Of a stretch of 64,000 nt of DNA, positions 25,189 to 34,166 are shown in pieces (the first letter of the stretch is position 1; each line of letters begins with the position of its first letter). The notes beneath the pieces are model-generated. The model worked only from the letters and a program-made list of their open reading frames with translations. It was not told the origin of the DNA and did no database searches. The stretch lies in the NCBI GenBank assembly GCA_958402445.1, contig CATXTO010000009.1, positions 1 to 64,000 on the forward strand, given 5' to 3'. The DNA is from an uncultured Eubacteriales bacterium (GTDB taxonomy: Bacteria > Bacillota > Clostridia > Oscillospirales > Oscillospiraceae). The translations under genes were made by a program, and so were the position numbers.

Positions 25189-25222
25189 AAGGGAGACAAC
25201 TTCCTTACGAAGTGTCTCCCTT
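25189..25222 (-). terminator. Terminator of the xdh/ECF operon
   Basis: AAGGGAGAC(A)ACTTC pairs with GAAGTGTCTCCCTT with one bulge around CTTAC, 50 bases downstream of the ECF S gene on the minus strand. Confidence 0.55.
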
Positions 25223-25272
25223 TCGGTTCCCTTTTCTGCACAATTTGACTTTTGAAACCCCTTGCCATTTAC

Positions 25273-25800
25273 TCAGTCGTGCTTTAAGCCCTTTCGAATT
25301 ACCGGTGCCAACAGCATGGCCAGGGTCCCGCCAATCAGCGCCGTCACAGCCTGAGGCCAGGAGAACATAGCCGTAAACAATCCCACCTGCTGTTCCGGCA
25401 GGCTCAGCAGGGTGCACAGCAGCTGCACCACCACCAGGTACAGCACCAGGGCCTTGACCCCGGCCGCCGCCACCACGGCGAGTCCCCGCTTCCAAATTGG
25501 GCCCTGCGCACGCCGCGCCAATAGGTGCAGCACCACAACTAGCACCAGGTTCCCCAGGGAGATGGCGGGAATAATCGCCAGGTTCTGGGGGCCGATGCCC
25601 AGAAGGAATGCAAAAAATGGCGAGAGTACCGCTACGGTTACACCGCTCCAGAGCCCGGCCACCAATGCAGCGATGCCCAGTATCAGATTGACACAGCTTC
25701 CGGTGAGGTACTGACCGCCCGCCTTGGTCACCGCCTGCAGCACCACCAACAGGGCCAGCAGTACCGCGGTTTCCGCAATCCATTTGACTTTTTTGTTCAT
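25273..25800 (-). CDS. ECF transporter substrate-binding (S) protein
   Basis: A 175-residue, six-helix membrane protein with the size and hydrophobic pattern of ECF-type vitamin/micronutrient S components (KKVKWIAETAVLLALLVVL in helix 1, SCVNLILGIAALVAGLWSG in helix 2, NLAIIPAISLGNLVLVVV). It would pair with energising EcfA/EcfA'/EcfT proteins encoded elsewhere. It is the last gene of the xdhA-xdhB-xdhC operon, 33 bases after xdhC, which suggests its ligand is a substrate or cofactor of that enzyme. The ligand cannot be told from the sequence. An AAAGGAAGG site precedes the ATG. Confidence 0.7.
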   Translation of the reverse strand: MNKKVKWIAETAVLLALLVVLQAVTKAGGQYLTGSCVNLILGIAALVAGLWSGVTVAVLSPFFAFLLGIGPQNLAIIPAISLGNLVLVVVLHLLARRAQGPIWKRGLAVVAAAGVKALVLYLVVVQLLCTLLSLPEQQVGLFTAMFSWPQAVTALIGGTLAMLLAPVIRKGLKHD

Positions 25801-25833
25801 ACAGATCCTTCCTTTTCTCTCTAAGTTCGCTGC

Positions 25834-26331
25834 TCAGGTGGGCAGCTCCAAACCCAGGCGGCGATACATGGTCTTTTTCACCGCCCGGAGAATGTTCTCA
25901 TACCCGGTGCAACGGCACAAGTGCCCGGATAGGAGCTTTCGCAGCTCCTCATCGGAATACAGCTTCCCAGACTCTAAAATTTCCACCGCAGTCATGATAA
26001 AGCCCGGGGTGCAAAAGCCGCATTGGATGGCGGCCTCGTCGATGAACGCCTGTTGAATATCCGACAGCTCTCCGTTAGGTCCCAAGAGGCTCTCCAAGGT
26101 GCGGATGTGCTTGCCGTCGGCCCACACCGCCAAATAAATACAGGAATTAAAGCACTCCCCGTCGATTAGGACGTTACAGGCGCCGCACTCGCCCACCTCG
26201 CAACCCTTTTTCACGGAGGTCAGTCGAAAGTCGTTGCGCAGCAGGTCTGTCAGACTAGCCCGAACGTCTACCACGGTCTCCACGTCCTTGCCGTTGATGT
26301 TACAGGCAATCCGCTTGTATTGGGCCATCAC
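25834..26331 (-). CDS. xdhC: Xanthine dehydrogenase-type [2Fe-2S] subunit
   Basis: A 165-residue iron-sulfur subunit of a molybdenum hydroxylase. Plant-type cluster ligands in KGCEVGECGACNVLIDGECFN; second cluster in AIQCGFCTPGF and HLCRCTGYENIL. Its start overlaps the stop of the FAD subunit (ATGATGG; either ATG 26331 or 26328 may be used). Passes electrons from the Mo site to FAD. Gene order Mo-FAD-FeS is typical for Clostridia. Confidence 0.92.
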   Translation of the reverse strand: MMAQYKRIACNINGKDVETVVDVRASLTDLLRNDFRLTSVKKGCEVGECGACNVLIDGECFNSCIYLAVWADGKHIRTLESLLGPNGELSDIQQAFIDEAAIQCGFCTPGFIMTAVEILESGKLYSDEELRKLLSGHLCRCTGYENILRAVKKTMYRRLGLELPT

Positions 26332-27209
26332 AATTCCCCTCCCGCTCGCCGTATTGCCCCAGTCAGGCAGCGCCGCGCCAGCTCCACCGCGATGTGCTGC
26401 CGAAACGCCTTGGATGCCCGCCAGGAATCCCGGGGATGAAGATCCTCCAGCACCGACTGGGCGAACGCCTCAACCGTCTCCTGCCGGACGGGCTTTCCTG
26501 CCGCCGCAGCCTCCGCAGCAGGCGCCCGCAGGGGAACTGGACCCGCTACGCCATAGGCGATCCGGGCGCGGATTATTTCACGCTTGTCCGGCGAGAGCAC
26601 CACGTTGGCCGAGCAGCCGGTGGTGGCGATATCCATGGCGTTGCGCATGGCATATTTGATGTAATAGCCATAGCAGTTAGTATAGCTCTCCTTGGAAATC
26701 AGCAGGGCCGTTTGAATTTCGCCGGGCCGCAAGTCAACTACTCCGGCCCGGAGGTAAAACGACGCGATGGGCTGGAGCCGGACCCCCTGGGGGCCTGTCA
26801 GCTCTACCACGGCATCCCAGGCCATCAGGGTGGAGGCGGAGTCGGCGGAGGTGACGCCGTTGCAGGTGTTGCCGCCGATGGTGCCGATGTTCCGAATCTG
26901 CGGGCCGCCCACTTGATCCACCGCTTCCCCCAGAACCCCGATGTATTTTTGAATCAAATGGTCCTTGGTGATGTGGGAAAAACTGGTAAGGCTGCCGATG
27001 CGGAGCGTCCCATCCGGCTCCATCGTCACGCCCCGAAGGGCGTCGATGCCGAAAATGGAAATCAGCTCCGCGCCGGCCCGCTTTCCCTCCCGGATCTGAA
27101 CCAGCACGTCGGAACCTCCCGCAAGAATCTGCGCCTGGGGACGGGCCATGCGCAGTCCCACAGCCTCCTCCACGGTTTTCGCCTCATATAGCGCCTGAAT
27201 ATCGTACAT
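26328..27209 (-). CDS. xdhB: Xanthine dehydrogenase-type FAD subunit
   Basis: A 293-residue FAD-binding subunit (CO dehydrogenase flavoprotein family). FAD motifs ILAGGSDVLVQIREGKR and RNIGTIGGNTCNGVTSADSA; C-terminal CODH-FAD domain with IARIAYGVAGPVPLRAP-like sequence. Transfers electrons from the [2Fe-2S] subunit to NAD or another acceptor. Spaced 12 bases from xdhA and overlapping xdhC. Confidence 0.9.
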   Translation of the reverse strand: MYDIQALYEAKTVEEAVGLRMARPQAQILAGGSDVLVQIREGKRAGAELISIFGIDALRGVTMEPDGTLRIGSLTSFSHITKDHLIQKYIGVLGEAVDQVGGPQIRNIGTIGGNTCNGVTSADSASTLMAWDAVVELTGPQGVRLQPIASFYLRAGVVDLRPGEIQTALLISKESYTNCYGYYIKYAMRNAMDIATTGCSANVVLSPDKREIIRARIAYGVAGPVPLRAPAAEAAAAGKPVRQETVEAFAQSVLEDLHPRDSWRASKAFRQHIAVELARRCLTGAIRRAGGEL

Positions 27210-27221
27210 AGGCGGCCTCCT

Positions 27222-29504
27222 TTACAGCAACCCTTCCTCTTTGAATCGGGCAAAGAGAACGTGGGGCGTGATGGGGATGGTATCAATGGCGACGCCGGTG
27301 GCGTTAAAAATGGCATTGCGAATGGCGGGCGCGCCGGGACAGGCCGGCGGCTCTCCCAGGGCCTTGGTGCCATAAGGACTGGTCGGCTCTGCGTTTTCCA
27401 CAAACTCCGCCTCCAAATGCGGATGGTCCAGGAAGGTGGAGAGCTTGTAATCCAGCAAGTTGTGATTCAAGGGCCTGCCCGTTTTGGGGTCAAACAGAAG
27501 CTGCTCTGAGAGTCCATAGCCAATGGCCATGGACATACCGCCATGCACCTGCGCCTCCGCCAGGGCGGGATTAATCAGCCTCCCACAGTCATGGACATTG
27601 ATCATATCCAGAAGCCGGACCTTGCACAGCGGAATGTCCACCTCCACCTCCGCAAAGCAGCAGCCGAAGGAAAAGGCGTTGCTCTTGATCTGATAGGTAG
27701 ACTCCGCGGTGAGATGCTCTGAATGGGATAGGCTGTACAGGGCTTCCATGGCCAGGTCGCCCAAGGTCAGAAGGATTCTACCGTCGGTATTTCGGATGAT
27801 GTTCCCCTCCGACAGGCTCAGGTTCTCCCTGGGCTGCCGGGTCAGCTCCTGCGCATACTGCAAAATCCGCTCCTTGAGAAGTTGCCCGGTTTGCGCAATG
27901 GCGAAGCCCCCCACATAGGTCTGCCGGGAGGCATAAGCGCCGGTGCCGAAGGGCGTCACGTCCGTATCCTGGGCGGAGACCACGTGAACCTGTTCCACAG
28001 GAATCCCCACCGCGTCGGCCGCCATCTGCGCAAAGGCGGTATCACAGCCCTGACCGATCTCTGTTTCGCCGGTCTGAACCTGAATAGAGCCGTCCTGGTT
28101 CAAGACCATACGGCAGGAGGCGGTCTCCAGGCTGATGGGCCAGACGGCGGTGTTGTACCAGAAGATAGCGCATCCGATTCCTCGGCGCACCGGCCCCGTC
28201 TGCCTTTCGTAAGCCCGGCGCTTGGCCGCATATTGAATATACGCGGCGCCTTTGTCCAAGCACTGGTTGAAGGAGTCAAAGTATTGCTCATTTTTGGAGA
28301 AGTCGTCCACAAACCCTACAGGCATGCTGTTTTTCCGGCGAAACTCCAGTGGGTCCATCCCCACCGCCTTGGCGCAATCGTCAATGTGGCTCTCCCCGGC
28401 GAACATGGCCTGAGGGATCCCGTAGCCCCGCATGGCCCCGGCCACGGGCCGGTTGGTAAACACTGTATAAGCGTCGCACTCCACGTTCTCGCAGGGATAT
28501 AGCTGGGGAAAGGCCCCCATGCCCTTGGCCACGATGCCGTGACCGTGGGAGGCGTAAGCCCCTTGATTGGAGAAGCACTCCAGCTTCCGGGCGGCAAAGC
28601 TGCCGTCAGGCCGGAGCCAGGATACGATATGGCTTCGGATGGCGTGTCGCACCCGGTTGGACACAAAGGTCTCCTCCCGGCTGCACTCCAGCTTCACCAG
28701 ACGGCCACCCACTTGCGTGGTTAAGTACGCGCACAGGGGCTCATATAGAGCGTCCTGCTTATTGCCGAAGCCGCCGCCAATATAGGGCTTCACCAGACGC
28801 ACCTTCCCCCAGGGAATCCCCAGGGCCTGCCCCACGATCCGACGGACGATATGGGGAATTTGGGTGGAGGAATAAATCACTATGCGTCCTGCCTCCATGG
28901 AGGCAAAGCAAAGATGGTTCTCTATGTGGCAGTGCTGTACCGTGGGCGTGTCGTACCAGCCCTCCACCCGGACCAGCCCCGGCTCCTGAATCGCCCTGGC
29001 AAAATCCCCCTTTCGGATATCCGTGTGCGCCAGAACATTACCCGGATATTCCGCGTGGAGCTGCGGCGCGTCCGGCCGCATGGCCTCCTGGACATCCAGG
29101 ACAAAAGGGTACTCCTCATATTCCACACGGATCGCCCGCAGGGCCCTGACCGCAGTGATTTCATCCTTCGCCACGACCGCCGCCACGTCGTCCCCATAAA
29201 ACCGGACCCGACTGGTGAGCAGCAAGCGGTCAGCCACATCCTGATGGTGGGGGTCCGTGGACCAGGGGTGGCCCGCTGTGGGAAACTTATAGGGCGGTAC
29301 GTCAAAGCAGGTGACGATTTTCACCACGCCCGGCATCGCTTCTGCCTGGCTGGTGTCTATGGATTTCACCACCCCGTTGGCGACGGTGGCGTGCAACACC
29401 TTGGCGATCAGGGCGCTTTGGTCGCATAGATCGTCACAATATCTGGCCCTGCCGGTGGCCTTGTCAAAGGCATCCACTCGCTGGAGCCGTTTTCCAACCT
29501 CCAT
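27222..29504 (-). CDS. xdhA: Xanthine dehydrogenase-type molybdopterin subunit
   Basis: A 760-residue catalytic subunit of the aldehyde oxidase/xanthine dehydrogenase family. N-terminal a/b hammerhead (RYCDDLCDQSALIAKVLHA), Mo-cofactor contacts IGGGFGNKQDALYEP, AGAMRGYG, ETEIGQGCD, and the active-site Glu in TKALGEPPACPGAP near the C-terminus. The substrate may be xanthine, hypoxanthine or another N-heterocycle; residues that set specificity cannot be judged here. First gene of an operon continuing with xdhB, xdhC and an ECF S protein. GGGAGG precedes the ATG. Confidence 0.9.
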   Translation of the reverse strand: MEVGKRLQRVDAFDKATGRARYCDDLCDQSALIAKVLHATVANGVVKSIDTSQAEAMPGVVKIVTCFDVPPYKFPTAGHPWSTDPHHQDVADRLLLTSRVRFYGDDVAAVVAKDEITAVRALRAIRVEYEEYPFVLDVQEAMRPDAPQLHAEYPGNVLAHTDIRKGDFARAIQEPGLVRVEGWYDTPTVQHCHIENHLCFASMEAGRIVIYSSTQIPHIVRRIVGQALGIPWGKVRLVKPYIGGGFGNKQDALYEPLCAYLTTQVGGRLVKLECSREETFVSNRVRHAIRSHIVSWLRPDGSFAARKLECFSNQGAYASHGHGIVAKGMGAFPQLYPCENVECDAYTVFTNRPVAGAMRGYGIPQAMFAGESHIDDCAKAVGMDPLEFRRKNSMPVGFVDDFSKNEQYFDSFNQCLDKGAAYIQYAAKRRAYERQTGPVRRGIGCAIFWYNTAVWPISLETASCRMVLNQDGSIQVQTGETEIGQGCDTAFAQMAADAVGIPVEQVHVVSAQDTDVTPFGTGAYASRQTYVGGFAIAQTGQLLKERILQYAQELTRQPRENLSLSEGNIIRNTDGRILLTLGDLAMEALYSLSHSEHLTAESTYQIKSNAFSFGCCFAEVEVDIPLCKVRLLDMINVHDCGRLINPALAEAQVHGGMSMAIGYGLSEQLLFDPKTGRPLNHNLLDYKLSTFLDHPHLEAEFVENAEPTSPYGTKALGEPPACPGAPAIRNAIFNATGVAIDTIPITPHVLFARFKEEGLL

Positions 29505-29621
29505 TCGGTTCCCTCCCTTCTGGCGTCGTCAACTGGTTGAAGCTAACCATATAATTACTGATAAATTTTATCTATGATAGCATAAAACACCGAAAAATTC
29601 CAGCCCCAAAACCCTCCGCCC

Positions 29622-29650
29622 TGGACATTCTCCCACGCCGGCGGTATACT
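29622..29650 (+). promoter_or_regulatory. Promoter of the mocA-like gene
   Basis: TGGACA, 17-base spacer, TATACT; 24 bases before the ATG. The xdhA operon starts divergently 170 bases away; its own promoter is less clear. Confidence 0.55.
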
Positions 29651-29673
29651 AGATAGCAAAAGGAGGCATCGCG

Positions 29674-30252
29674 ATGCAACAAGCACTTACCTTGGGCTGC
29701 GCCGTACTAGCCGCCGGCATGGGCGTTCGCTTCGGCGGCAATAAACTGATGGCTCTGTATCGGGGCAAGCCGTTGATATGGTGGGCATTGCATGCCGTGC
29801 CGGTTCCGCCCGCAAACAAGGTGGCGGTCGTCACCGGGCAAAGTGGAATTGAGGAGCTGGCGGAGAGATTCGGCTTTCAGCCTGTGCACAATTCTCAACC
29901 GGAGTTGGGTCTGAGCCATTCCGTAGCCCTGGCCACCCAGGCCCTGTCCCACTGCGACGGCATTCTCTTTCTGGTAGCGGATCAGCCTCGCCTGTGCCGG
30001 GAAGGCACTGAACTGGTGGCAAGGACTTGGCTTCGCCAGCCGGACAATATCGTCTGCGCTGCCCACGCAGGTCGCCGCGGCAGCCCCAGCGTGTTTCCCA
30101 AGTCCCTGTTTCCAGAGCTGCTGGCACTACAGGGGGAACAGGGCGGAAGCGCTGTCCTGCACCGCCATCCAGGCCGGATTTGCCTGGTAGAGCTACCCGC
30201 AGACATGCTTTGGGACGTGGATACGCCTCAGGCGCTTGCGGCTTTACTATAA
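29674..30252 (+). CDS. mocA: MocA-like molybdopterin cytidylyltransferase
   Basis: A 192-residue nucleotidyltransferase with the signature CAVLAAGMGVRFGGNKLM and later FLVADQPRL and GRRGSPSVFP, as in MocA, which adds CMP to molybdopterin to make the cytosine-dinucleotide cofactor used by xanthine-dehydrogenase-type enzymes. Divergent from the xdhA operon, close to two such enzymes, which supports the assignment; a role in the proposed selenium step is also possible. AAAAGGAGG precedes the ATG. Confidence 0.82.
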   Translation: MQQALTLGCAVLAAGMGVRFGGNKLMALYRGKPLIWWALHAVPVPPANKVAVVTGQSGIEELAERFGFQPVHNSQPELGLSHSVALATQALSHCDGILFLVADQPRLCREGTELVARTWLRQPDNIVCAAHAGRRGSPSVFPKSLFPELLALQGEQGGSAVLHRHPGRICLVELPADMLWDVDTPQALAALL

Positions 30253-30283
30253 AAGCAAAAATACAATAATCGGAGAGTATGGC

Positions 30284-30622
30284 ATGAGAAAGATTCTCAT
30301 GTACCGCAAAAAGGCATTTGCTGGCATATTAATTCCTTATTATTGTATCGTAGGAATATCCAAAGAAGATTTTATTGACAAAATGAATAAGGGATTGGGC
30401 TCTGATCTGAACCAGTATGCACATCCTGTTAGAAACGGACATCATATAGATATTTCAATTGATGAAAAAGCGTACACAATATTTATATTTGCAAATACCT
30501 CAACAGGTTTTTCAATTAGCGAGGCATATCACATTGATGCAGGCATATGCGATGTTGTATATGAATTATCAACAAAGTACAGTTTCCGTTCAGGAAGCAG
30601 ATATGAGCTCCATTCCAGTTAA
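30284..30622 (+). CDS. Unknown AT-rich orphan protein
   Basis: A 112-residue protein with no recognised family (MRKILMYRKKAFAGILIPYY, KEDFIDKMNKGLGSDL, GHHIDISIDEKAYTIFIF). Base composition is clearly more AT-rich than the GC-rich genes on both sides, suggesting recent transfer. ATG at 30284 follows GGAGAG; the frame is open from 30236 in the overlapping end of mocA. Probably cytoplasmic; no signal peptide or membrane helix. Some lantibiotic and toxin systems have small proteins like this, but nothing supports that here. Confidence 0.55.
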   Translation: MRKILMYRKKAFAGILIPYYCIVGISKEDFIDKMNKGLGSDLNQYAHPVRNGHHIDISIDEKAYTIFIFANTSTGFSISEAYHIDAGICDVVYELSTKYSFRSGSRYELHSS

Positions 30623-30705
30623 TATTTAAATTATTGAGCCAGGTATTTGATCGTTTTTGTCTGAAATCCTCAGTCTGAAGTCATTTTTTGGGCGCAAACA
30701 ACGCT

Positions 30706-31179
30706 CTATACCGGCGTCAGGATGCCCCGCACATCCACAAACACATACCGGGGGCATTTTACGGCGCAAAGGCCGCAGGACAGGCATTTGGTATAATCCA
30801 TCACCGGATGACCGCCCCGCAGGGCGATCGCCCCGGCTGGACACAGGCGTTCGCACAAGCCGCAAGCCACACAGCCCGTCCGGCATAGCTTCCCGCACTC
30901 CTTGCCGTTCCCGGCACACCGGGCCAGGAAGGGATAGCCGGCGGGCCGAAGGTGAATGATTTCCTGGGGACAGATCCTGGTACAGGCACCGCAGCCCGCG
31001 CATTTCTGTGCCTCCACCTCCGCCACGCCACGCCCGCCGATAGAAATTGCGCCGTGCGGGCAGGCGCTCTCACAGAGCACGCAGGCCCGGCAGCCGGAGC
31101 TACACAGAGGAACGCCGTTTGGCCCCTTTTCTGCCCGGCAGCCGCCGGCGCAGGCCACATAGGCAATTCTTTTTTCCAT
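30706..31179 (-). CDS. Polyferredoxin partner of the fused dehydrogenase
   Basis: A 157-residue iron-sulfur protein with four Cys clusters of ferredoxin type: CRACVLCESACP, CAGCGACTRICP, CVACGLCERLCP and CLSCGLCAVKCP, plus N-terminal and central Cys (VACAGGCRAEKG, CAGNGKECGKLC). It resembles the C-terminal region of RnfB. It begins 3 bases after the stop of the fused xanthine-dehydrogenase-like gene, so it is co-transcribed and is the likely electron acceptor linking that enzyme to ferredoxin pools. Confidence 0.8.
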   Translation of the reverse strand: MEKRIAYVACAGGCRAEKGPNGVPLCSSGCRACVLCESACPHGAISIGGRGVAEVEAQKCAGCGACTRICPQEIIHLRPAGYPFLARCAGNGKECGKLCRTGCVACGLCERLCPAGAIALRGGHPVMDYTKCLSCGLCAVKCPRYVFVDVRGILTPV

Positions 31180-31182
31180 GGA

Positions 31183-33750
31183 TCATGCCTCCTCCGGGCC
31201 GTACGGCGTTTCCGACAGCGGCAACGAATACCGGCGTTTGCCATCCAAGCGGTAATATGCGTCGGCAATGGCCGGTGCGGTGGGAATCGCCGTGATTTCC
31301 CCAATCCCAATGGCGCCGCAGGCCACGTTCAGCCCCGGCTTTTCCACCACGATCGCCTCAATCTCCGGGATCTGATGGGCCCGTAAGAGCCCCAGCGTGC
31401 CGAATCGAGCCGTGGGGCGACAGTCGCCGTCAATGGGGAACCGCTCCGTCAGGGCAAAGCCCATGGACATGACCACGCCGCCCTCGATCTGCCCCTGGCA
31501 GGAGATGGGATTAACCGCCTTGCCCACGTCGTGTGCGGCTACTATTTTTTGAATTCGTCCGGTCTTTTCCTCCAGAATACATACCTGCGTGGCGTATCCA
31601 TAAGCCACGTGGGACACGGGATTTGGCACATCGGCGCCAAGCTTGTCGGTTTTCGCCAGATAGTCTCCGGAAAACGTCTGCCCCACCAAGTCCTCCAGGC
31701 CGTTGTGGGCCAGCGCCTGGGTCAACTTTTCGCAGGCCCGGCGGCAGGCCTCCCCCGTGATCATGGTCTGCCGAGATCCCGAGGTATCGCCGGAATCCGG
31801 AGCGAGCCAGGTATTGGAGCGCTCGTACACCACGTTCCCCCGGCTCAAGGGGGTATTCGAGCAGACCATCTGCACCAGCACTGTCCCCAGCCCCTGGCCG
31901 ATGCAGGAGGCACCGGCGTAAATATGGACCTTGGCATCTGGCTCTACCAGGAGCTTGCAGCGGCCCCAGTCCGGAAGTCCAACGCCGACTCCGGCGTTTT
32001 TCATGGCGCAGGCAATCCCCTTGATCTTTGCCCCGTCGTACTGCTCCTTCACCGCCAGCAGCGTCTCCACCAAACCTGTGGATTCATCCACGATCTGGCC
32101 GTTGGGCAGCACGCCTCCCGGCCGGATGGCGTTGCGGAAGCGGATCTCCCAAGGGGAAATCCCCACCAGATCCGCCATCTCATCAAGCAGTGTCTCCGTG
32201 CAAAAGCAGGTTTGGGTCACGCCGAAGCCCCGAAAGGCCCCGGCCGGTGGATTGTTGGTATAATAGGCAAAGCCTTCGATTTCAAAATTCTCATAGGCGT
32301 AAGGCCCGGCCGCGTGGGTGCAGGCCCGCTCCAGGACCGGCCCTCCCAGGGAGGCATATGCGCCCGTATCCGAGATCACCCGCGCTTTTACTCCTTGAAT
32401 CATGCCGTTTTCATCGCACCCCATGGTAAAGTCCATCTCCATGGGATGCCGCTTGGGATGAATGAGAATGGACTCGGCACGGGACAGACGGACCTTCACT
32501 GGCCGGTTCAGCTTGTAAGCCAGCAGCGCTGCCTGGGGCTGCACCGTCATATCCTCCTTGCCGCCAAAGCCGCCGCCCACCAGCAGATTCTGCACCCGCA
32601 CCTGCTCCAACGGCAGGCCCAACAGCATGGCGCACTCCCGCTGGGTGGTATGGGCGCTCTGGTCCGTAGAGAGAATGCAAACCCCTCCTGCCTCTGGGTA
32701 GGCCACCGCGCACTCCGGCTCCAAAAACGCGTGCTCGGTCCACGGCGTTTGAAATTCCCGATGCAGCACAAATTTGGACCGGGCGATGGCGCTCTCCGCG
32801 TCTCCCCGGGATACATGCCGGTGCGCCAAAAGATTGCCGCCCTCATGCACCAAGGGCGCGCCTGGCGCCATGGCCTCCGCGGGATTGTGCACCGCAGGCA
32901 GGACCTCGTAGTCTACCTCCACCAGCTTTTTCGCCCGCTCCAGAATCTCCGGCGTTTCCGCCGCCACCAGTGCTACGGCGTCTCCTAGATAGCGGGTCAC
33001 ATGACCCACCGGGATCATCACGTCCCAGTCGTGAACCAAATGACCAATGACATTTTCTCCTGGCACGTCTGCCGCTGTCAGAACGCACAGAACGCCGGGC
33101 AAGGCTCTGGCACGCTCCGTGCGAATCGCCAGCACCCGGGCCCGGGGATATTTGCTGCGGACCGCCGAGCCGTAGCACATGTTTTCTAAGTACACATCGT
33201 CGGGATACCGTCCATAGCCCAGGACTTTCTCCTCCACATCCAGCCGGGGGACGCTCTGGCCCAGTTTCCACTCCTTTTCCGTCGGCGCAGGCACAGTTCC
33301 AGTCCGTAGGAGCCGCGCCGCCAGACGTACAGCGGCAATGATTTTGACGTAACCCGTACATCTGCAATAATTATTTCGCAGTGCGAACCGTATTTCCTCC
33401 TCCGTCGGGTCCGGTGTCTTGAAAAGAAGGCTCTTCGCACACAAGACCATGCCGGGAATGCAAAAGCCGCACTGCACCGCGCCGGCCGCTCCAAACGCAT
33501 AGGTATAAACCGCCTTCTCCAGGTCGGACAGGCCCTCCACCGTTATCACCTGCCGGCCCTCCAAGCGGTCCGTGGTGGGAACGCAGGCCCGGCAGGGCTC
33601 CCCGTCGATGAGGACCGTACAGGATCCGCAGGCTCCCTCACTGCAGCCGTCCTTCACGGAGGTCAGACGCAGCTCGTCCCGCAGATACCGCAGCAGCAGC
33701 TTGCCGTCGGGGGCCGTTACCTGCCCTCCATTGACAAAAAAGGTGGCCAT
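31183..33750 (-). CDS. Fused xanthine dehydrogenase, selenium-dependent type
   Basis: An 855-residue molybdenum hydroxylase carrying the [2Fe-2S] and molybdopterin parts on one chain and no FAD domain. Residues 1-150: CSEGACGSCTVLIDGEPCRAC and QCGFCIPGM...YCRCTGY; then the Mo domains (LVGGGFGGKEDMTVQP, GAFRGFGVTQTCF, GQGLGTV, active-site Glu in GAIGIGEITAIP). This architecture is that of selenium-dependent xanthine dehydrogenase family 1, and YqeC/YqeB nearby support it. Selenium there is a labile cofactor atom, not selenocysteine, and no in-frame TGA is present. ATG at 33750 has GGAGG at 8 bases; the open frame to 33816 is rejected. Cotranscribed with the ModE-like gene before it and polyferredoxin after. 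Confidence 0.87.
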   Translation of the reverse strand: MATFFVNGGQVTAPDGKLLLRYLRDELRLTSVKDGCSEGACGSCTVLIDGEPCRACVPTTDRLEGRQVITVEGLSDLEKAVYTYAFGAAGAVQCGFCIPGMVLCAKSLLFKTPDPTEEEIRFALRNNYCRCTGYVKIIAAVRLAARLLRTGTVPAPTEKEWKLGQSVPRLDVEEKVLGYGRYPDDVYLENMCYGSAVRSKYPRARVLAIRTERARALPGVLCVLTAADVPGENVIGHLVHDWDVMIPVGHVTRYLGDAVALVAAETPEILERAKKLVEVDYEVLPAVHNPAEAMAPGAPLVHEGGNLLAHRHVSRGDAESAIARSKFVLHREFQTPWTEHAFLEPECAVAYPEAGGVCILSTDQSAHTTQRECAMLLGLPLEQVRVQNLLVGGGFGGKEDMTVQPQAALLAYKLNRPVKVRLSRAESILIHPKRHPMEMDFTMGCDENGMIQGVKARVISDTGAYASLGGPVLERACTHAAGPYAYENFEIEGFAYYTNNPPAGAFRGFGVTQTCFCTETLLDEMADLVGISPWEIRFRNAIRPGGVLPNGQIVDESTGLVETLLAVKEQYDGAKIKGIACAMKNAGVGVGLPDWGRCKLLVEPDAKVHIYAGASCIGQGLGTVLVQMVCSNTPLSRGNVVYERSNTWLAPDSGDTSGSRQTMITGEACRRACEKLTQALAHNGLEDLVGQTFSGDYLAKTDKLGADVPNPVSHVAYGYATQVCILEEKTGRIQKIVAAHDVGKAVNPISCQGQIEGGVVMSMGFALTERFPIDGDCRPTARFGTLGLLRAHQIPEIEAIVVEKPGLNVACGAIGIGEITAIPTAPAIADAYYRLDGKRRYSLPLSETPYGPEEA

Positions 33751-33772
33751 CGCACAATCCTCCCTCCTGCTT

Positions 33773-34159
33773 TCACAGGTCCTTTTTTTGTTCCGGCGCC
33801 TGTAAATAAGAACCAAACATCTCCCGAAACAGCGCTAGACCATATGTTGTAAGAGCAGCCCGGTACGATTCGTAGGCGGCCAATATCCCTTTTGCCTGCT
33901 CTGTCAAGGCGGCGCCTCCTCCATGCCTGCCGCCAACTGTAGATAACAGGAGGGAAAATCCCAGGTTCTCTTCCCCTCGTCTGACAATGGTCCAGGCCTT
34001 GGAATAAGCCATCCCCATGGCGGATGCCGCAGCACGAAGAGAGCCGTGTTTCTCCACCAAGCGCAGGAGTTGCGCCAAGCCGGGACCAAAGCACTTTTCT
34101 TCCGCGAATAGGCGAATCGTCAAAACCGGATGCAAATCTTGTTTCCATTTTTGTTCCAT
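33773..34159 (-). CDS. ModE-like molybdenum-responsive regulator
   Basis: A 128-residue winged-helix protein of the ModE N-terminal (LysR-type HTH) family: QLLRLVEKHGSLRAAASAMG, MAYSKAWTIVRRGEENLGF, VGGRHGGGAALTEQAKGIL. It lacks the molybdate-binding TOBE domains of full ModE. It starts the operon with the fused dehydrogenase and polyferredoxin and probably regulates it. No ribosome site precedes the ATG, and the -10 box ends only 7 bases before it, so the message may be leaderless. Confidence 0.8.
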   Translation of the reverse strand: MEQKWKQDLHPVLTIRLFAEEKCFGPGLAQLLRLVEKHGSLRAAASAMGMAYSKAWTIVRRGEENLGFSLLLSTVGGRHGGGAALTEQAKGILAAYESYRAALTTYGLALFREMFGSYLQAPEQKKDL

Positions 34160-34166
34160 GTAAATC

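Noticed and set aside
31183..33750. Selenocysteine in the selenium-dependent dehydrogenase
   Set aside because: No in-frame TGA; selenium in this family is a labile cofactor ligand.
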